This document shows, in pieces, positions 8,706 through 16,082 of a DNA stretch of 31,566 bases (the stretch's first letter is position 1; each line of letters opens with the position of its first letter). The notes beneath the pieces were generated by a model that was not told the origin of the DNA, did not search any database, and saw only the letters and a program-made list of their open reading frames with translations. Made by a program: the position numbers and the translations under genes. The DNA lies in the NCBI GenBank assembly GCA_035295665.1, contig DATGIQ010000385.1, positions 1-31,566 of the forward strand, given 5' to 3'. The DNA is from DATGIQ01 sp035295665 (GTDB lineage: Bacteria > Planctomycetota > Planctomycetia > Gemmatales > Gemmataceae).

Positions 8706-10400
8706 GTGAGGAGACTCACGCCGGATACGATCAAGCTACGCCGGGGACTCGCCTTTGCCGACGAGCCGGTGATGGACCGGAACGGAGAAGCGGACACCGA
8801 AACTCTCCCGCCTGACCAGATGGCGGAAAGCTTCGATGGGAATGCGCCCACCCGTACGCCAGGCTCCGCTCGGCCGACGCAACGCGGGACCCAACCCATA
8901 CCGGCGATTGGCGGATACGAGATTCTGGGCGTCCTTGGCCGCGGCGGCATGGGCGTGGTCTACCGTGCCCGCCAAACCAAGCTCCGTCGCCTCGTTGCCT
9001 TAAAGATGGTCCTGGCCGGCAAACATGCGGACCCCGAACACCTGGCCCGCTTTCGCAACGAAGCCGAGGCCGTCGCACGTTTGCAGCATCCCCACATCGT
9101 CCAGATCTACGATGTCGGCGAACACGAAGGCTTGCCTTACTTTTGTCTCGAATTCGTCGCGGGGGGCAGCCTCGACCACAAGCTCAATGGTACCCCCTTA
9201 CCCTCCCGGCGTGCCGCTCAGCTCGTGGAGATGTTGGCCCGCGCCATGCACACCGCTCACCAGCAAGGAATTGTGCACCGCGACTTGAAACCGTCCAATG
9301 TGCTGTTGGCTCCGAGCGATCCTCTACACGGGGTGAAGTTGGAGTACGGCCCCGAGGAGAACGGATACTTCGAGCCCAAGATCAGCGATTTCGGCCTTGC
9401 CAAAAAGCTGGACGAGGTTCGCGGGCAAACGCAAAGCGGCGCCATCATCGGCACACCCGAATACATGTCCCCTGAGCAGGCCGCCAGCAAGAAAAGCCGA
9501 ATCGGACCCGCCACCGATATTTATGCCCTGGGTGCAATCCTCTATGAGCTGTTGACGGGCCGGCCGCCCTTCTTGGCCGAGACCCCGCTGGATACGCTCA
9601 TGGAAGTCATGGACCAGGAACCAGCTCCGCCGCGCTTGCTCAACACCAAGGTCGACCGCGATGTCGAGACGATCTGTTTGAAGTGTTTGGAAAAAGATCC
9701 TGACTCCCGCTATCCGACTGGCCTGGCGCTGGCAGAGGACCTACGCTGTTACCTCCACGGCGAGCCCATCACGGCACGCAGCTTCAACGTCTTCGATCGG
9801 CTCGGCCGAACGCTGGAGCGTAGCCGGCACGCCGTCGAGTTTTACAACTATGCCAACCTGCTGCACTTTTTCGCGGCCATCGTGCTTCTGGTCGAGATGG
9901 TCGTTCATCTGCTCGTGTACACCAAGCAATGGGTGTTCCTGCTTCCCTTGACCCGGGTCTGCCAGCTCAGCCTGATGGGCTTGGTGTTCTGGCGGCATCG
10001 TTCTGCCCGCGCCACACCGACTAGCGCCAGCGAGCAGCAGATGTGGTCGATCTGGATTGGCTACGTGGCCACGTGCACGCTCCTCGGCTTGACGGGCCGG
10101 ATCATCAACGGCCTGGCGATCGAGTGGGAATTAAGTCTTTATCCATCGTTGGCCGCGGTGACCGGGCTCATCTTTTTTATCATGGGCAGCAATTACTGGG
10201 GGCGCTGCTATGCCTTCGGCGTTGCGTTCTTCGCCGTGGCCGTGCTGATGTCCTGGAGGCTCGCCGTGGGACCGTTAGCGTTCGGCGCTCTGTGGGCCGG
10301 TTCGCTCGTAGCCATCAGCAGGCACCTCCGCCAGATGGGCGTGCGGGCCGCACACAAAAACCCGCCCCCTTGCGGTTCGCTGTCCAAGTTCAGGCCTTAA
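8706..10400 (+). CDS. Ser/Thr protein kinase with polytopic membrane C-terminus
   Basis: The predicted product is 564 aa. The Hanks-type kinase domain spans about residues 70-345: glycine loop GRGGMGVVY at 79-87, Lys100 in ALKMV, HRDLKPSN with Asp193, and SDFGLAKK with Asp228. All key residues are present. After the conserved tail ETICLKCLEKDP and a short linker, the last 190 residues or so hold about six hydrophobic segments, including LLHFFAAIVLLVEMVVHLLV and YPSLAAVTGLIFFIMGS. There is no WD40 or other recognisable sensor domain, so the membrane region itself may sense or anchor. GTG at 8706 is chosen because AAAGGA lies about eight bases upstream; ATG at 8772 is the alternative and would cost 22 residues. 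The kinase half resembles that of the WD40 kinase, suggesting paralogy. Confidence 0.85.
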   Translation: MRRLTPDTIKLRRGLAFADEPVMDRNGEADTETLPPDQMAESFDGNAPTRTPGSARPTQRGTQPIPAIGGYEILGVLGRGGMGVVYRARQTKLRRLVALKMVLAGKHADPEHLARFRNEAEAVARLQHPHIVQIYDVGEHEGLPYFCLEFVAGGSLDHKLNGTPLPSRRAAQLVEMLARAMHTAHQQGIVHRDLKPSNVLLAPSDPLHGVKLEYGPEENGYFEPKISDFGLAKKLDEVRGQTQSGAIIGTPEYMSPEQAASKKSRIGPATDIYALGAILYELLTGRPPFLAETPLDTLMEVMDQEPAPPRLLNTKVDRDVETICLKCLEKDPDSRYPTGLALAEDLRCYLHGEPITARSFNVFDRLGRTLERSRHAVEFYNYANLLHFFAAIVLLVEMVVHLLVYTKQWVFLLPLTRVCQLSLMGLVFWRHRSARATPTSASEQQMWSIWIGYVATCTLLGLTGRIINGLAIEWELSLYPSLAAVTGLIFFIMGSNYWGRCYAFGVAFFAVAVLMSWRLAVGPLAFGALWAGSLVAISRHLRQMGVRAAHKNPPPCGSLSKFRP

Positions 10401-10426
10401 AAGCTCTTTCAAGAACTCGTTCGCCG

Positions 10427-10488
10427 GCTGGCGTTTCGCGTTCGGGAGTCCCTTGTGAGCGCGAAACGCCGGCGTCACCACCATTTTT
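10427..10488 (+). terminator. Terminator-like stem-loop after the second kinase gene
   Basis: Arms 10427-10440 and 10460-10473 pair over 14 bases with one G-U wobble around a 19-base loop; a TTTTT run follows at 10484-10488. The structure lies 27 bases after the kinase stop and before the helicase gene. The T-run is ten bases from the stem, so it is an imperfect intrinsic terminator or an mRNA-stabilising hairpin. The rest of the 10401-10597 gap shows nothing clear. Confidence 0.45.
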
Positions 10489-10597
10489 GAAACAGCCCTC
10501 TTGGCAACCGCAGCGGAAACTTTCGTTCGCGGCTCATAGAATGCCCGAAGTAAACCAACCGTATGCAGGCAAAGCGAACGAAAGGAGATCATGTTCC

Positions 10598-13081
10598 ATG
10601 GCGACGTTGCCGGCCGGACTCGGGATGCGCAAACGTGCGGAACGCACCAGGAAAACCGAACGCCCAGAGCGGCGCAAGGCCGCCAAGCTGTCGCGCTTGC
10701 ACAAGCCGGAAGGGATGTCGCTAGAAGACTGGCAGATCGAGCTGCGGCGGCAGTTCGGCCGCGATCAGCACTTCGACATCGTCAACGTCGGCGATCACCC
10801 CTACTTTTCGGAATTCGAAGTTACCAACCCGCAAAACAACAACAGTTACCGTGTGGCCATCCGTGGCCGGCAACCGGGCGACAACTTTTGCTCCTGCCCC
10901 GATTTTGCGACGAACGCGCTGGGTACATGCAAACACGTCGAATTCACGCTGGGCTATCTCGAACGCAAACGCGGCGGCAGGACGGCTCTGCGCGATGGCT
11001 TTCAGCCGGCTTACAGCGAGGTGTATTTGCAGTATGGCGCGCGCCGAGAGGTTCGATTCCGGCCCGGCAGTGAGTGCCCGGTCGGGTTGGCGCGTCTTGC
11101 TACCGACTACTTCGGCTCCGATGGGCGGCTCCAGACGGAGGCGTTTGCCAAATTTGAGACGTTCCTCGCCGAGGCGGCCCGGTTCGAGCATGACCTGCGC
11201 TGTTTTGAAGATGTGCTGGCTTTCGTGGCCGAGGTCCGCGATGCCGAGCGCCGGCGTGAACGCCTTCACGAAGCCTTTCCCCGCGGCAGCAATAGTGCCG
11301 CTTTCAACAAGCTCCTGCGCATCCCCCTTTACGAATACCAGCGCCAGGGAGCGCTCTTTGCCGCCCGCGCCGGCCGTTGCCTGATCGGCGACGAAATGGG
11401 CCTGGGCAAGACCATCCAGGCCATTGCCGCCGCCGAGATCATGGCCAAATGGTTCGGCGTCGAGCGTGTCCTGGTCGTTTGTCCGACCTCGCTCAAGCAC
11501 CAGTGGGAGCGTGAAATCAGCCGCTTTGCAGAGCGTACCGTCCGCGTTATCGGCGGGATGCGCGCGCGGCGGGAACAGCTCTTCGCTGCCGAGAGCTTTT
11601 ACAAGATCACCAATTACGACACGATTCACCGTGATCTCGCCCTCATCGCCTCGTGGTCTCCCGATCTGGTGATCCTGGATGAAGCCCAGCGGATCAAGAA
11701 CTGGCAGACGCGGGCGGCCCAAAGCGTGAAGAAGATCCTCTCGCCCTATGCCGTGGTCCTCACCGGCACGCCGTTGGAGAATCGCCTGGAAGAGCTGGTG
11801 TCGATCGTCCAGTTCGTGGACCGCCACCGGCTCGGGCCAACCTATCGACTGTTGCATGACCACCAGATCCGCGATGAGGTGGGACGCGTGGTCGGGTACC
11901 GCAATCTGGACAGGATCGGCAAATCACTGGAACCGGTCCTCCTCCGCCGCCAGAAAGACCAGGTGCTGGACCAGCTCCCCGCGCGCCTGGATAAGAATTT
12001 CTTCGTGTCGATGACGCCGTTGCAACGCCAACACCATGAGGAAAACCGCGAGATGGTGGCCCGCATCGTCGCCAAGTGGCGCCGCTATCGCTTCCTCTCC
12101 GAGGCGGATCAGCGCCGGCTAATGATCGGTCTGCAAAATATGCGCATGGCCTGCGACTCGACCTATCTGCTCGATCGCCAGACCGACAGCGGGGTCAAGG
12201 CCGATGAGCTGGCGACGCTGTTGGAGGAAGTCTTCGAGCAGCCGGATGCGAAGGTGGTTATCTTCAGTCAATGGCTGCGCATGCACGAGCTGCTGGTGCG
12301 GCGTTTCAAGGAGCGCGGCTGGGATTATGTTTTGTTTCACGGCGGTGTGCCCGGGCCGCAGCGGCGCGGGTTGGTGGATCGCTTCCGCGAAGACCCGCGC
12401 TGCCGTGCATTTCTGGCCACCGATGCGGGTGGCGTCGGTCTGAACTTGCAGCACGCCTCAGTGGTCGTCAATATGGACCTCCCGTGGAACCCGGCCGTGC
12501 TGGAACAGCGGATCGGCCGCGTGCACCGGCTTGGCCAACGCTTGCCGGTCCGTGTCGTCAACTTCGTCGCCCAGGGCACGATCGAGGAGGGAATGCTGTC
12601 GCTGCTGAAGTTTAAGAAGTCGCTCTTCGCCGGCGTGCTGGACGGCGGCGAAAAGGAAGTCTTCCTGGGCGGCAGCCGGCTCAGCCGCTTCATGGAAACC
12701 GTGGAAAAGGCGACCAAGGCCATTCCCGCAGCCGTGCCCGAAGAGCGCAGCGAAGCATCGCCCGCAGCCGAACCGGTGGACAGCGAACCGGCTGCCCCCG
12801 AAGCCGCCGCGCAGCCGGTTGGTGCTGCGGCCACGACGGCTCCGGCCGATCCGTGGAGCGGCTTGGTGCAAAGCGGCATGGCTCTCCTCCAGCAGCTGAG
12901 CGCAGCGGCACGAGCCCCGGCACCGTCCGGCAACACTGCGGCCGCGCCGGGGTTATCGCTGGTGGCCCGCGATGAGCGAACCGGGGAGACGTATTTGAAG
13001 CTGCCAATTCCCAAGCCGGAGGTCCTCGAACAGGCACTTCAGGCATTCACCGCGCTGCTGAAAAACCTGCGCCGTGAATAG
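10598..13081 (+). CDS. SWIM zinc-finger SNF2-family helicase/ATPase
   Basis: The product is 827 aa. A SWIM-type zinc finger lies at about residues 98-113 (Cys98-x-Cys100, Cys111-x-His113, in CSCPDF...GTCKH). The SNF2 ATPase core follows from about residue 245: GDEMGLGKT (Walker A, Lys271), ILDEAQRIKN (DEAH-like box, Asp361), TGTPLENRLEEL, then the C-terminal helicase motifs VIFSQW, ATDAGGVGLNLQ and RIGRVHRLGQ. The family uses ATP hydrolysis to translocate on double-stranded DNA and remodel protein-DNA complexes; bacterial members relate to RapA/HepA-type enzymes. The last 130 residues are an Ala/Pro-rich linker and a short helical end. AAAGGAG ten bases before ATG 10598 supports the start. 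No nuclease, methylase or defence partner lies beside it, so it appears to stand alone. Confidence 0.92.
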   Translation: MATLPAGLGMRKRAERTRKTERPERRKAAKLSRLHKPEGMSLEDWQIELRRQFGRDQHFDIVNVGDHPYFSEFEVTNPQNNNSYRVAIRGRQPGDNFCSCPDFATNALGTCKHVEFTLGYLERKRGGRTALRDGFQPAYSEVYLQYGARREVRFRPGSECPVGLARLATDYFGSDGRLQTEAFAKFETFLAEAARFEHDLRCFEDVLAFVAEVRDAERRRERLHEAFPRGSNSAAFNKLLRIPLYEYQRQGALFAARAGRCLIGDEMGLGKTIQAIAAAEIMAKWFGVERVLVVCPTSLKHQWEREISRFAERTVRVIGGMRARREQLFAAESFYKITNYDTIHRDLALIASWSPDLVILDEAQRIKNWQTRAAQSVKKILSPYAVVLTGTPLENRLEELVSIVQFVDRHRLGPTYRLLHDHQIRDEVGRVVGYRNLDRIGKSLEPVLLRRQKDQVLDQLPARLDKNFFVSMTPLQRQHHEENREMVARIVAKWRRYRFLSEADQRRLMIGLQNMRMACDSTYLLDRQTDSGVKADELATLLEEVFEQPDAKVVIFSQWLRMHELLVRRFKERGWDYVLFHGGVPGPQRRGLVDRFREDPRCRAFLATDAGGVGLNLQHASVVVNMDLPWNPAVLEQRIGRVHRLGQRLPVRVVNFVAQGTIEEGMLSLLKFKKSLFAGVLDGGEKEVFLGGSRLSRFMETVEKATKAIPAAVPEERSEASPAAEPVDSEPAAPEAAAQPVGAAATTAPADPWSGLVQSGMALLQQLSAAARAPAPSGNTAAAPGLSLVARDERTGETYLKLPIPKPEVLEQALQAFTALLKNLRRE

Positions 13082-13149
13082 ACAGAGTTAGCCGAGGCGC
13101 GGCCCTGCGCAGCGGCTCGCCAGAACCGCGGAGAAGCTGGCAAACTTAT

Positions 13150-13177
13150 TTGCTTTAAGTGGGCTTTGTCGTATAAT
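13150..13177 (+). promoter_or_regulatory. Candidate promoter of the oxidoreductase locus
   Basis: TATAAT at 13172-13177 is a perfect -10 box; TTGCTT at 13150-13155 lies 16 bases upstream as a partial -35. If used, transcription starts near 13185 and gives a leader of roughly 270 bases before the first oxidoreductase codon. Confidence 0.55.
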
Positions 13178-13184
13178 CAGCATC

Positions 13185-13438
13185 TGATAAGCTTGCACTC
13201 CGATTGGGCGGCGCTCCTTCTACGTGAACTCTCCAAGCGGAGGCGCCCAAGGAACAGTGGGGGCGTCGTTGCGGCTTGCAACACGTGGGAGTGGCAGCCC
13301 GCAAGAGAACCCTGGAATCAGCGTCGTCAATGGGTCGGGACTCGTGTCCGAGTCCCTGGACGCGGCGATGGAGCCACCCAACGGGTACCGACGCTCGGCA
13401 TTTACTCCCGGTTCCGCAGCCGGGAGGAAGTTGAAACG
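13185..13438 (+). ncRNA. Candidate structured 5' leader RNA (unassigned class)
   Basis: This stretch has no convincing gene and contains several short hairpins. An imperfect stem joins 13206-13217 with 13239-13248. GTTGC/GCAAC pair at 13268-13272 and 13278-13282. GGGACTCG at 13337-13344 pairs perfectly with CGAGTCCC at 13349-13356 around TGTC. CTCCCGG at 13405-13411 pairs with CCGGGAG at 13420-13426, which overlaps the GGGAGGAAG ribosome binding site at 13422-13430. That last hairpin could hide the site. I could not match the leader to TPP, cobalamin or glycine riboswitch cores. It may be an unknown regulatory leader or merely GC-rich sequence that folds. Confidence 0.4.
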
Positions 13439-13462
13439 ATGGACTCACGAGAACTGGAATGA
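13439..13462 (+). CDS. Seven-codon leader ORF overlapping the oxidoreductase start
   Basis: ATG at 13439 opens the peptide MDSRELE and stops at TGA 13460-13462. GGGAGGAAG at 13422-13430 provides the only strong ribosome binding site in the area, with about ten bases to this ATG. The stop overlaps the ATG of the next gene as ATGA (13459-13462). The next ATG has no Shine-Dalgarno of its own and an in-frame stop at 13432 prevents any earlier start. Ribosomes finishing this mini-ORF could therefore reinitiate on the oxidoreductase gene. The peptide shows no obvious codon-based attenuation signal. Confidence 0.45.
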   Translation: MDSRELE

Positions 13463-15444
13463 GCACGCTTACCGCTAGAAAGTCTCCTGGTCTTCCGCAG
13501 GCACTGGACAAGGGCATCGATGCCAAGTTCGAGTATCCGGGGATTCCAACCACCTGCGACGGTGCCGAAGCCGTCGTCCATGTCGAGACTCAGGTCAGCC
13601 AGGCAGCCGGCGCCTATCCGATCACAAGCTCCACGACGATGGGCGGGGGCTACAACGCTGCCGTCATGAACGGCCAAAAGAACTTGTGGGGCGACCCGCT
13701 CATGTTCTTCGAGCCGGAAAGCGAGCATTCCGCCGCGACTGTCTGCGAAGGCTTTGCCGTGGCCGGTGGCCGGGTGACCAATTTCACGTCGGGCCAGGGA
13801 TTGGTGTTGATGAAGGAAGTGCTCTTCACCATTTCCGGCAAGCGACTCCCGGTCGTCATGAATATCGGGGCCCGGGCATTGACCAGCCAGGGGCTCAACG
13901 TCCATGCCGGACACGATGACCTGATGGCGGTTGCCGACTGCGGCTGGGGCATGATCTTTGGCCGCAATGCGCAAGAAGCCGGCGACTTTTGCCTGATCTC
14001 GCGCCGAGCCGCCGAGGCATCGCAGACGCCATTTTTCAACGTGCAAGACGGCTTCCTCACCACGCACACGGTGGAAACGGTAAGGCTGCCGGAATCGGCG
14101 TTCATGAAGGAGTACATCGGCAGCCCGGCCGAGAAGCTCATCAACCTGATGGACCCGGCCAATCCGATGATGTCGGGCGTGGTGCAAAACCAAGACTCGT
14201 ACATGAAAGGCAAGATCGCGCAGCGGTGGTTCTATGACCGCATTGAGCCGATCCTGGAGGATTGCTTTGCCGAGTTTTACCGCAAGACTGGCCGTCGCTA
14301 CGATTTCCTGGAGCCCTATCGGTGTAAAGACGCGGAGTACATTCTGATTGGCATGGGCTGTTACATGGAGACGGCCAAGGCCACCGTCGATTACCTCCGT
14401 GAGAAGGGTATCAAGGCGGGTTGCGTGACGCAGTTCGTGTTCCGTCCTTTCCCAGCCCGCCAGGTCGTTCAGGCACTGAAGAATTGCAAGGCATTTACCG
14501 TGTTCGAGCGGATGGACGATCCGCTGTCCACCACGGGCAACCACTTGACCCGCGAGCTCAAGGCCGCCTTTTGCGATGCCATGACCGGGCAGAACGGACA
14601 GGACCGGATCAACGGGATCCCGCACATCTACAGTGCCGCGGCTGGGCTGGGCAGCCGGGACGTACGGCCTGGCGATATCATTGCCGCGTTCCACAACATG
14701 ATCAACGACGGCCCGGACTTCTTCTGTGTTGGCATTCATCATCCGCTGGCACTGAAGATGACCGAGGACCCGGACCTCCGGCCGCCGGGTGGCTTCTCGA
14801 TGCGCGGACACTCGGTCGGCGGCTTCGGCTCGGTGACCACCAACAAAGTCATTGCGACCATCGCCGGCAATGTGTTCGGCAAAGACGTGCAGGCCTATCC
14901 CAAATACGGTTCCGAAAAGAAGGGCTTGCCGACCACGTACTACCTGACGATTGCCGATTCGCACATCATGATGCACAGTGAGCTGGAGCATGTGGATCTG
15001 TTGTGCATCAATGACCCGACGGCCCTGCTCAGCCCGGAGACGATGAAGGGGTTACTGCTGGAGGGAGCCATCTTTGTGCAGTCGCCTCATACCGATCCGG
15101 CCGAAGTCTGGAAGCGCATTCCGCAGCACAACAAGCAGACGATTCGCGAAAAGAAAATCCGCATCTACTACTGTGACATGGTGAAGATTGCCCGCGAGGT
15201 GGCCTCGGAAGCCGATCTCCAGATGCGCATGCAGGGGATTGTTCTGCTGGGCGCGTTCCTCAAGCTGACGCCGTACGCCAAGGACAGCGAGATGTCTGAC
15301 GAGCAGGTTTATGAGGGTGTCGAAAAGGCGCTGCGGAAGTATTTTGGCAAGCGCGGCGACCGGGTCGTGCAGGACAACCTGACCTGCGTCAAGCGTGGCT
15401 ACAGCGAGATGCGGGAAATTCCGCCGGCGATTATTTATGCGTGA
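13459..15444 (+). CDS. Pyruvate/2-oxoacid:ferredoxin oxidoreductase, alpha-gamma subunit
   Basis: The 661-aa product matches the first half of a NifJ-type enzyme. The alpha part spans about residues 1-425: GAYPITSSTTMGGGY near residue 50 and GHDDLMAV near 150, then domain II with YILIGMGCYMETAKATVDYL and TVFERMDDPLS. The gamma part (about 430-640) contains GGFSMRGHSVGGFGSVTTNK and LEHVDLLCINDP. With the delta-beta partner at 16083 it should oxidatively decarboxylate a 2-oxoacid, probably pyruvate, to acyl-CoA while reducing ferredoxin; substrate cannot be fixed from sequence. The ATG at 13459 lacks its own ribosome binding site and is probably coupled to the leader ORF. NifJ is usually one chain of about 1170-1200 aa; here it is split after the gamma domain. 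Confidence 0.9.
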   Translation: MSTLTARKSPGLPQALDKGIDAKFEYPGIPTTCDGAEAVVHVETQVSQAAGAYPITSSTTMGGGYNAAVMNGQKNLWGDPLMFFEPESEHSAATVCEGFAVAGGRVTNFTSGQGLVLMKEVLFTISGKRLPVVMNIGARALTSQGLNVHAGHDDLMAVADCGWGMIFGRNAQEAGDFCLISRRAAEASQTPFFNVQDGFLTTHTVETVRLPESAFMKEYIGSPAEKLINLMDPANPMMSGVVQNQDSYMKGKIAQRWFYDRIEPILEDCFAEFYRKTGRRYDFLEPYRCKDAEYILIGMGCYMETAKATVDYLREKGIKAGCVTQFVFRPFPARQVVQALKNCKAFTVFERMDDPLSTTGNHLTRELKAAFCDAMTGQNGQDRINGIPHIYSAAAGLGSRDVRPGDIIAAFHNMINDGPDFFCVGIHHPLALKMTEDPDLRPPGGFSMRGHSVGGFGSVTTNKVIATIAGNVFGKDVQAYPKYGSEKKGLPTTYYLTIADSHIMMHSELEHVDLLCINDPTALLSPETMKGLLLEGAIFVQSPHTDPAEVWKRIPQHNKQTIREKKIRIYYCDMVKIAREVASEADLQMRMQGIVLLGAFLKLTPYAKDSEMSDEQVYEGVEKALRKYFGKRGDRVVQDNLTCVKRGYSEMREIPPAIIYA

Positions 15445-15504
15445 TCGTGAAATGGATCGAAGGGGCTGCCACCAAAGGATCGCACGATTGAGAGAAGAAT
15501 ACCG

Positions 15505-15729
15505 ATGCATCCTAGTCCCGTATCGGTTTTCGATTTAAGTCCTCCGGAAAAGTTGCAGCTGGCGGAAGACCTTTGGGATGATTTGGCGAGTGTGCCCGAA
15601 GAAATTCCCATTCACGACTGGCAGACAGAAGAACGAGCGCGGCGGAAGGCCAACCTCATGAAGAATCCGGGTTCCGGACTTTCCTGGGAAGAGCTGAAGC
15701 GGAGGATTCGCAGCCAATATGGCTGCTGA
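15505..15729 (+). CDS. Antitoxin of a ParE-type addiction module (TIGR02574-like)
   Basis: The 74-aa product has the pattern of the putative addiction-module component family: LSPPEKLQLAEDLWDDLA near residues 11-28, then DWQTEERARRKANLMKNPGSG and the C-terminal WEELKRRIR. Such proteins are the small antitoxin genes found immediately upstream of RelE/ParE-family toxins. GAGAGAAG lies about eight bases before ATG 15505. Its 3' end overlaps the start of the broken toxin gene by 11 bases, the usual layout for these pairs. The pair sits between the two oxidoreductase genes, 60 bases after the alpha-gamma stop. With the toxin interrupted, the antitoxin may be a relic or may act against related toxins elsewhere in the genome. 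Confidence 0.8.
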   Translation: MHPSPVSVFDLSPPEKLQLAEDLWDDLASVPEEIPIHDWQTEERARRKANLMKNPGSGLSWEELKRRIRSQYGC

Positions 15730-16024
15730 GCTGATTCTCGCGCCGGAGGCCGCACAGAACATTGCGGAAGCTTACGCCTGGTATGAGAAACAGCCGGCGG
15801 GCTTAGGAGAAGAGTTCCTGACTCATGGGGATGCCTGCATCCCGGGCATCTGCCGAACGCCCTAAATGTATGGGTTCGTTCATGAGAACTCTTGCCGTGG
15901 GCTTGTACGCCGCTTTCTTTATGCCGTTTTCGATGAATATGCGAACAAAACGATCACTGTGTACTGCGTGTTCCCCACTTCTCGGGAGCCCGAGAAGTGG
16001 CGCCAGCGGCTTCCCTCATTCTGA
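15719..16024 (+). pseudogene. ParE/RelE-family toxin interrupted by one nonsense codon
   Basis: Reading from ATG 15719 gives AELILAPEAAQNIAEAYAWY and GLGEEFL, then TAA at 15863-15865 (codon 49), then in the same frame MYGFVHEN, LVRRFLYAVFDEY and CVFPTSREPEKWRQRLPSF to TGA at 16022-16024. The parts before and after the stop together match a ParE-type toxin of about 101 aa, including the conserved (F/L)PYAVFY-like and TSR-P-KW segments. At the stop, family members commonly have Lys or another residue in the context RNP-x-MYP, so AAA to TAA is the simplest explanation. No frameshift is needed. Intact ParE toxins poison gyrase and RelE relatives cleave mRNA. It overlaps the antitoxin gene by 11 bases and precedes the delta-beta gene by 58. 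Confidence 0.8.
15975..16000. repeat. Perfect 12-bp palindrome inside the broken toxin gene
   Basis: CCACTTCTCGGG at 15975-15986 and CCCGAGAAGTGG at 15989-16000 are exact reverse complements separated by two bases. The sequence encodes the conserved TSREPEKW segment of the toxin family, so coding constraint could explain it. No T-tract follows. It could still fold in the mRNA about 80 bases before the delta-beta start. Confidence 0.5.
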
Positions 16025-16082
16025 GGAACCACGGTCCTGAGATGCTGCGGGCACACCGATCCCAACGGGCGAGGAGTAAAGA

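Noticed and set aside
13082..13140. Hairpin after the SNF2 helicase stop as terminator
   Set aside because: Pairing among the GC-rich bases is short and imperfect and no T-tract follows, so I did not call it.
13402..14991. A 529-codon open frame on the minus strand opposite the oxidoreductase gene
   Set aside because: It is a shadow of a high-GC coding frame. The plus strand carries unmistakable NifJ motifs, and the antisense translation has no recognisable domain.
15866..16024. Short gene restarting at ATG after the toxin's TAA
   Set aside because: It has no ribosome binding site, and the peptide is only the second half of a ParE-type fold.
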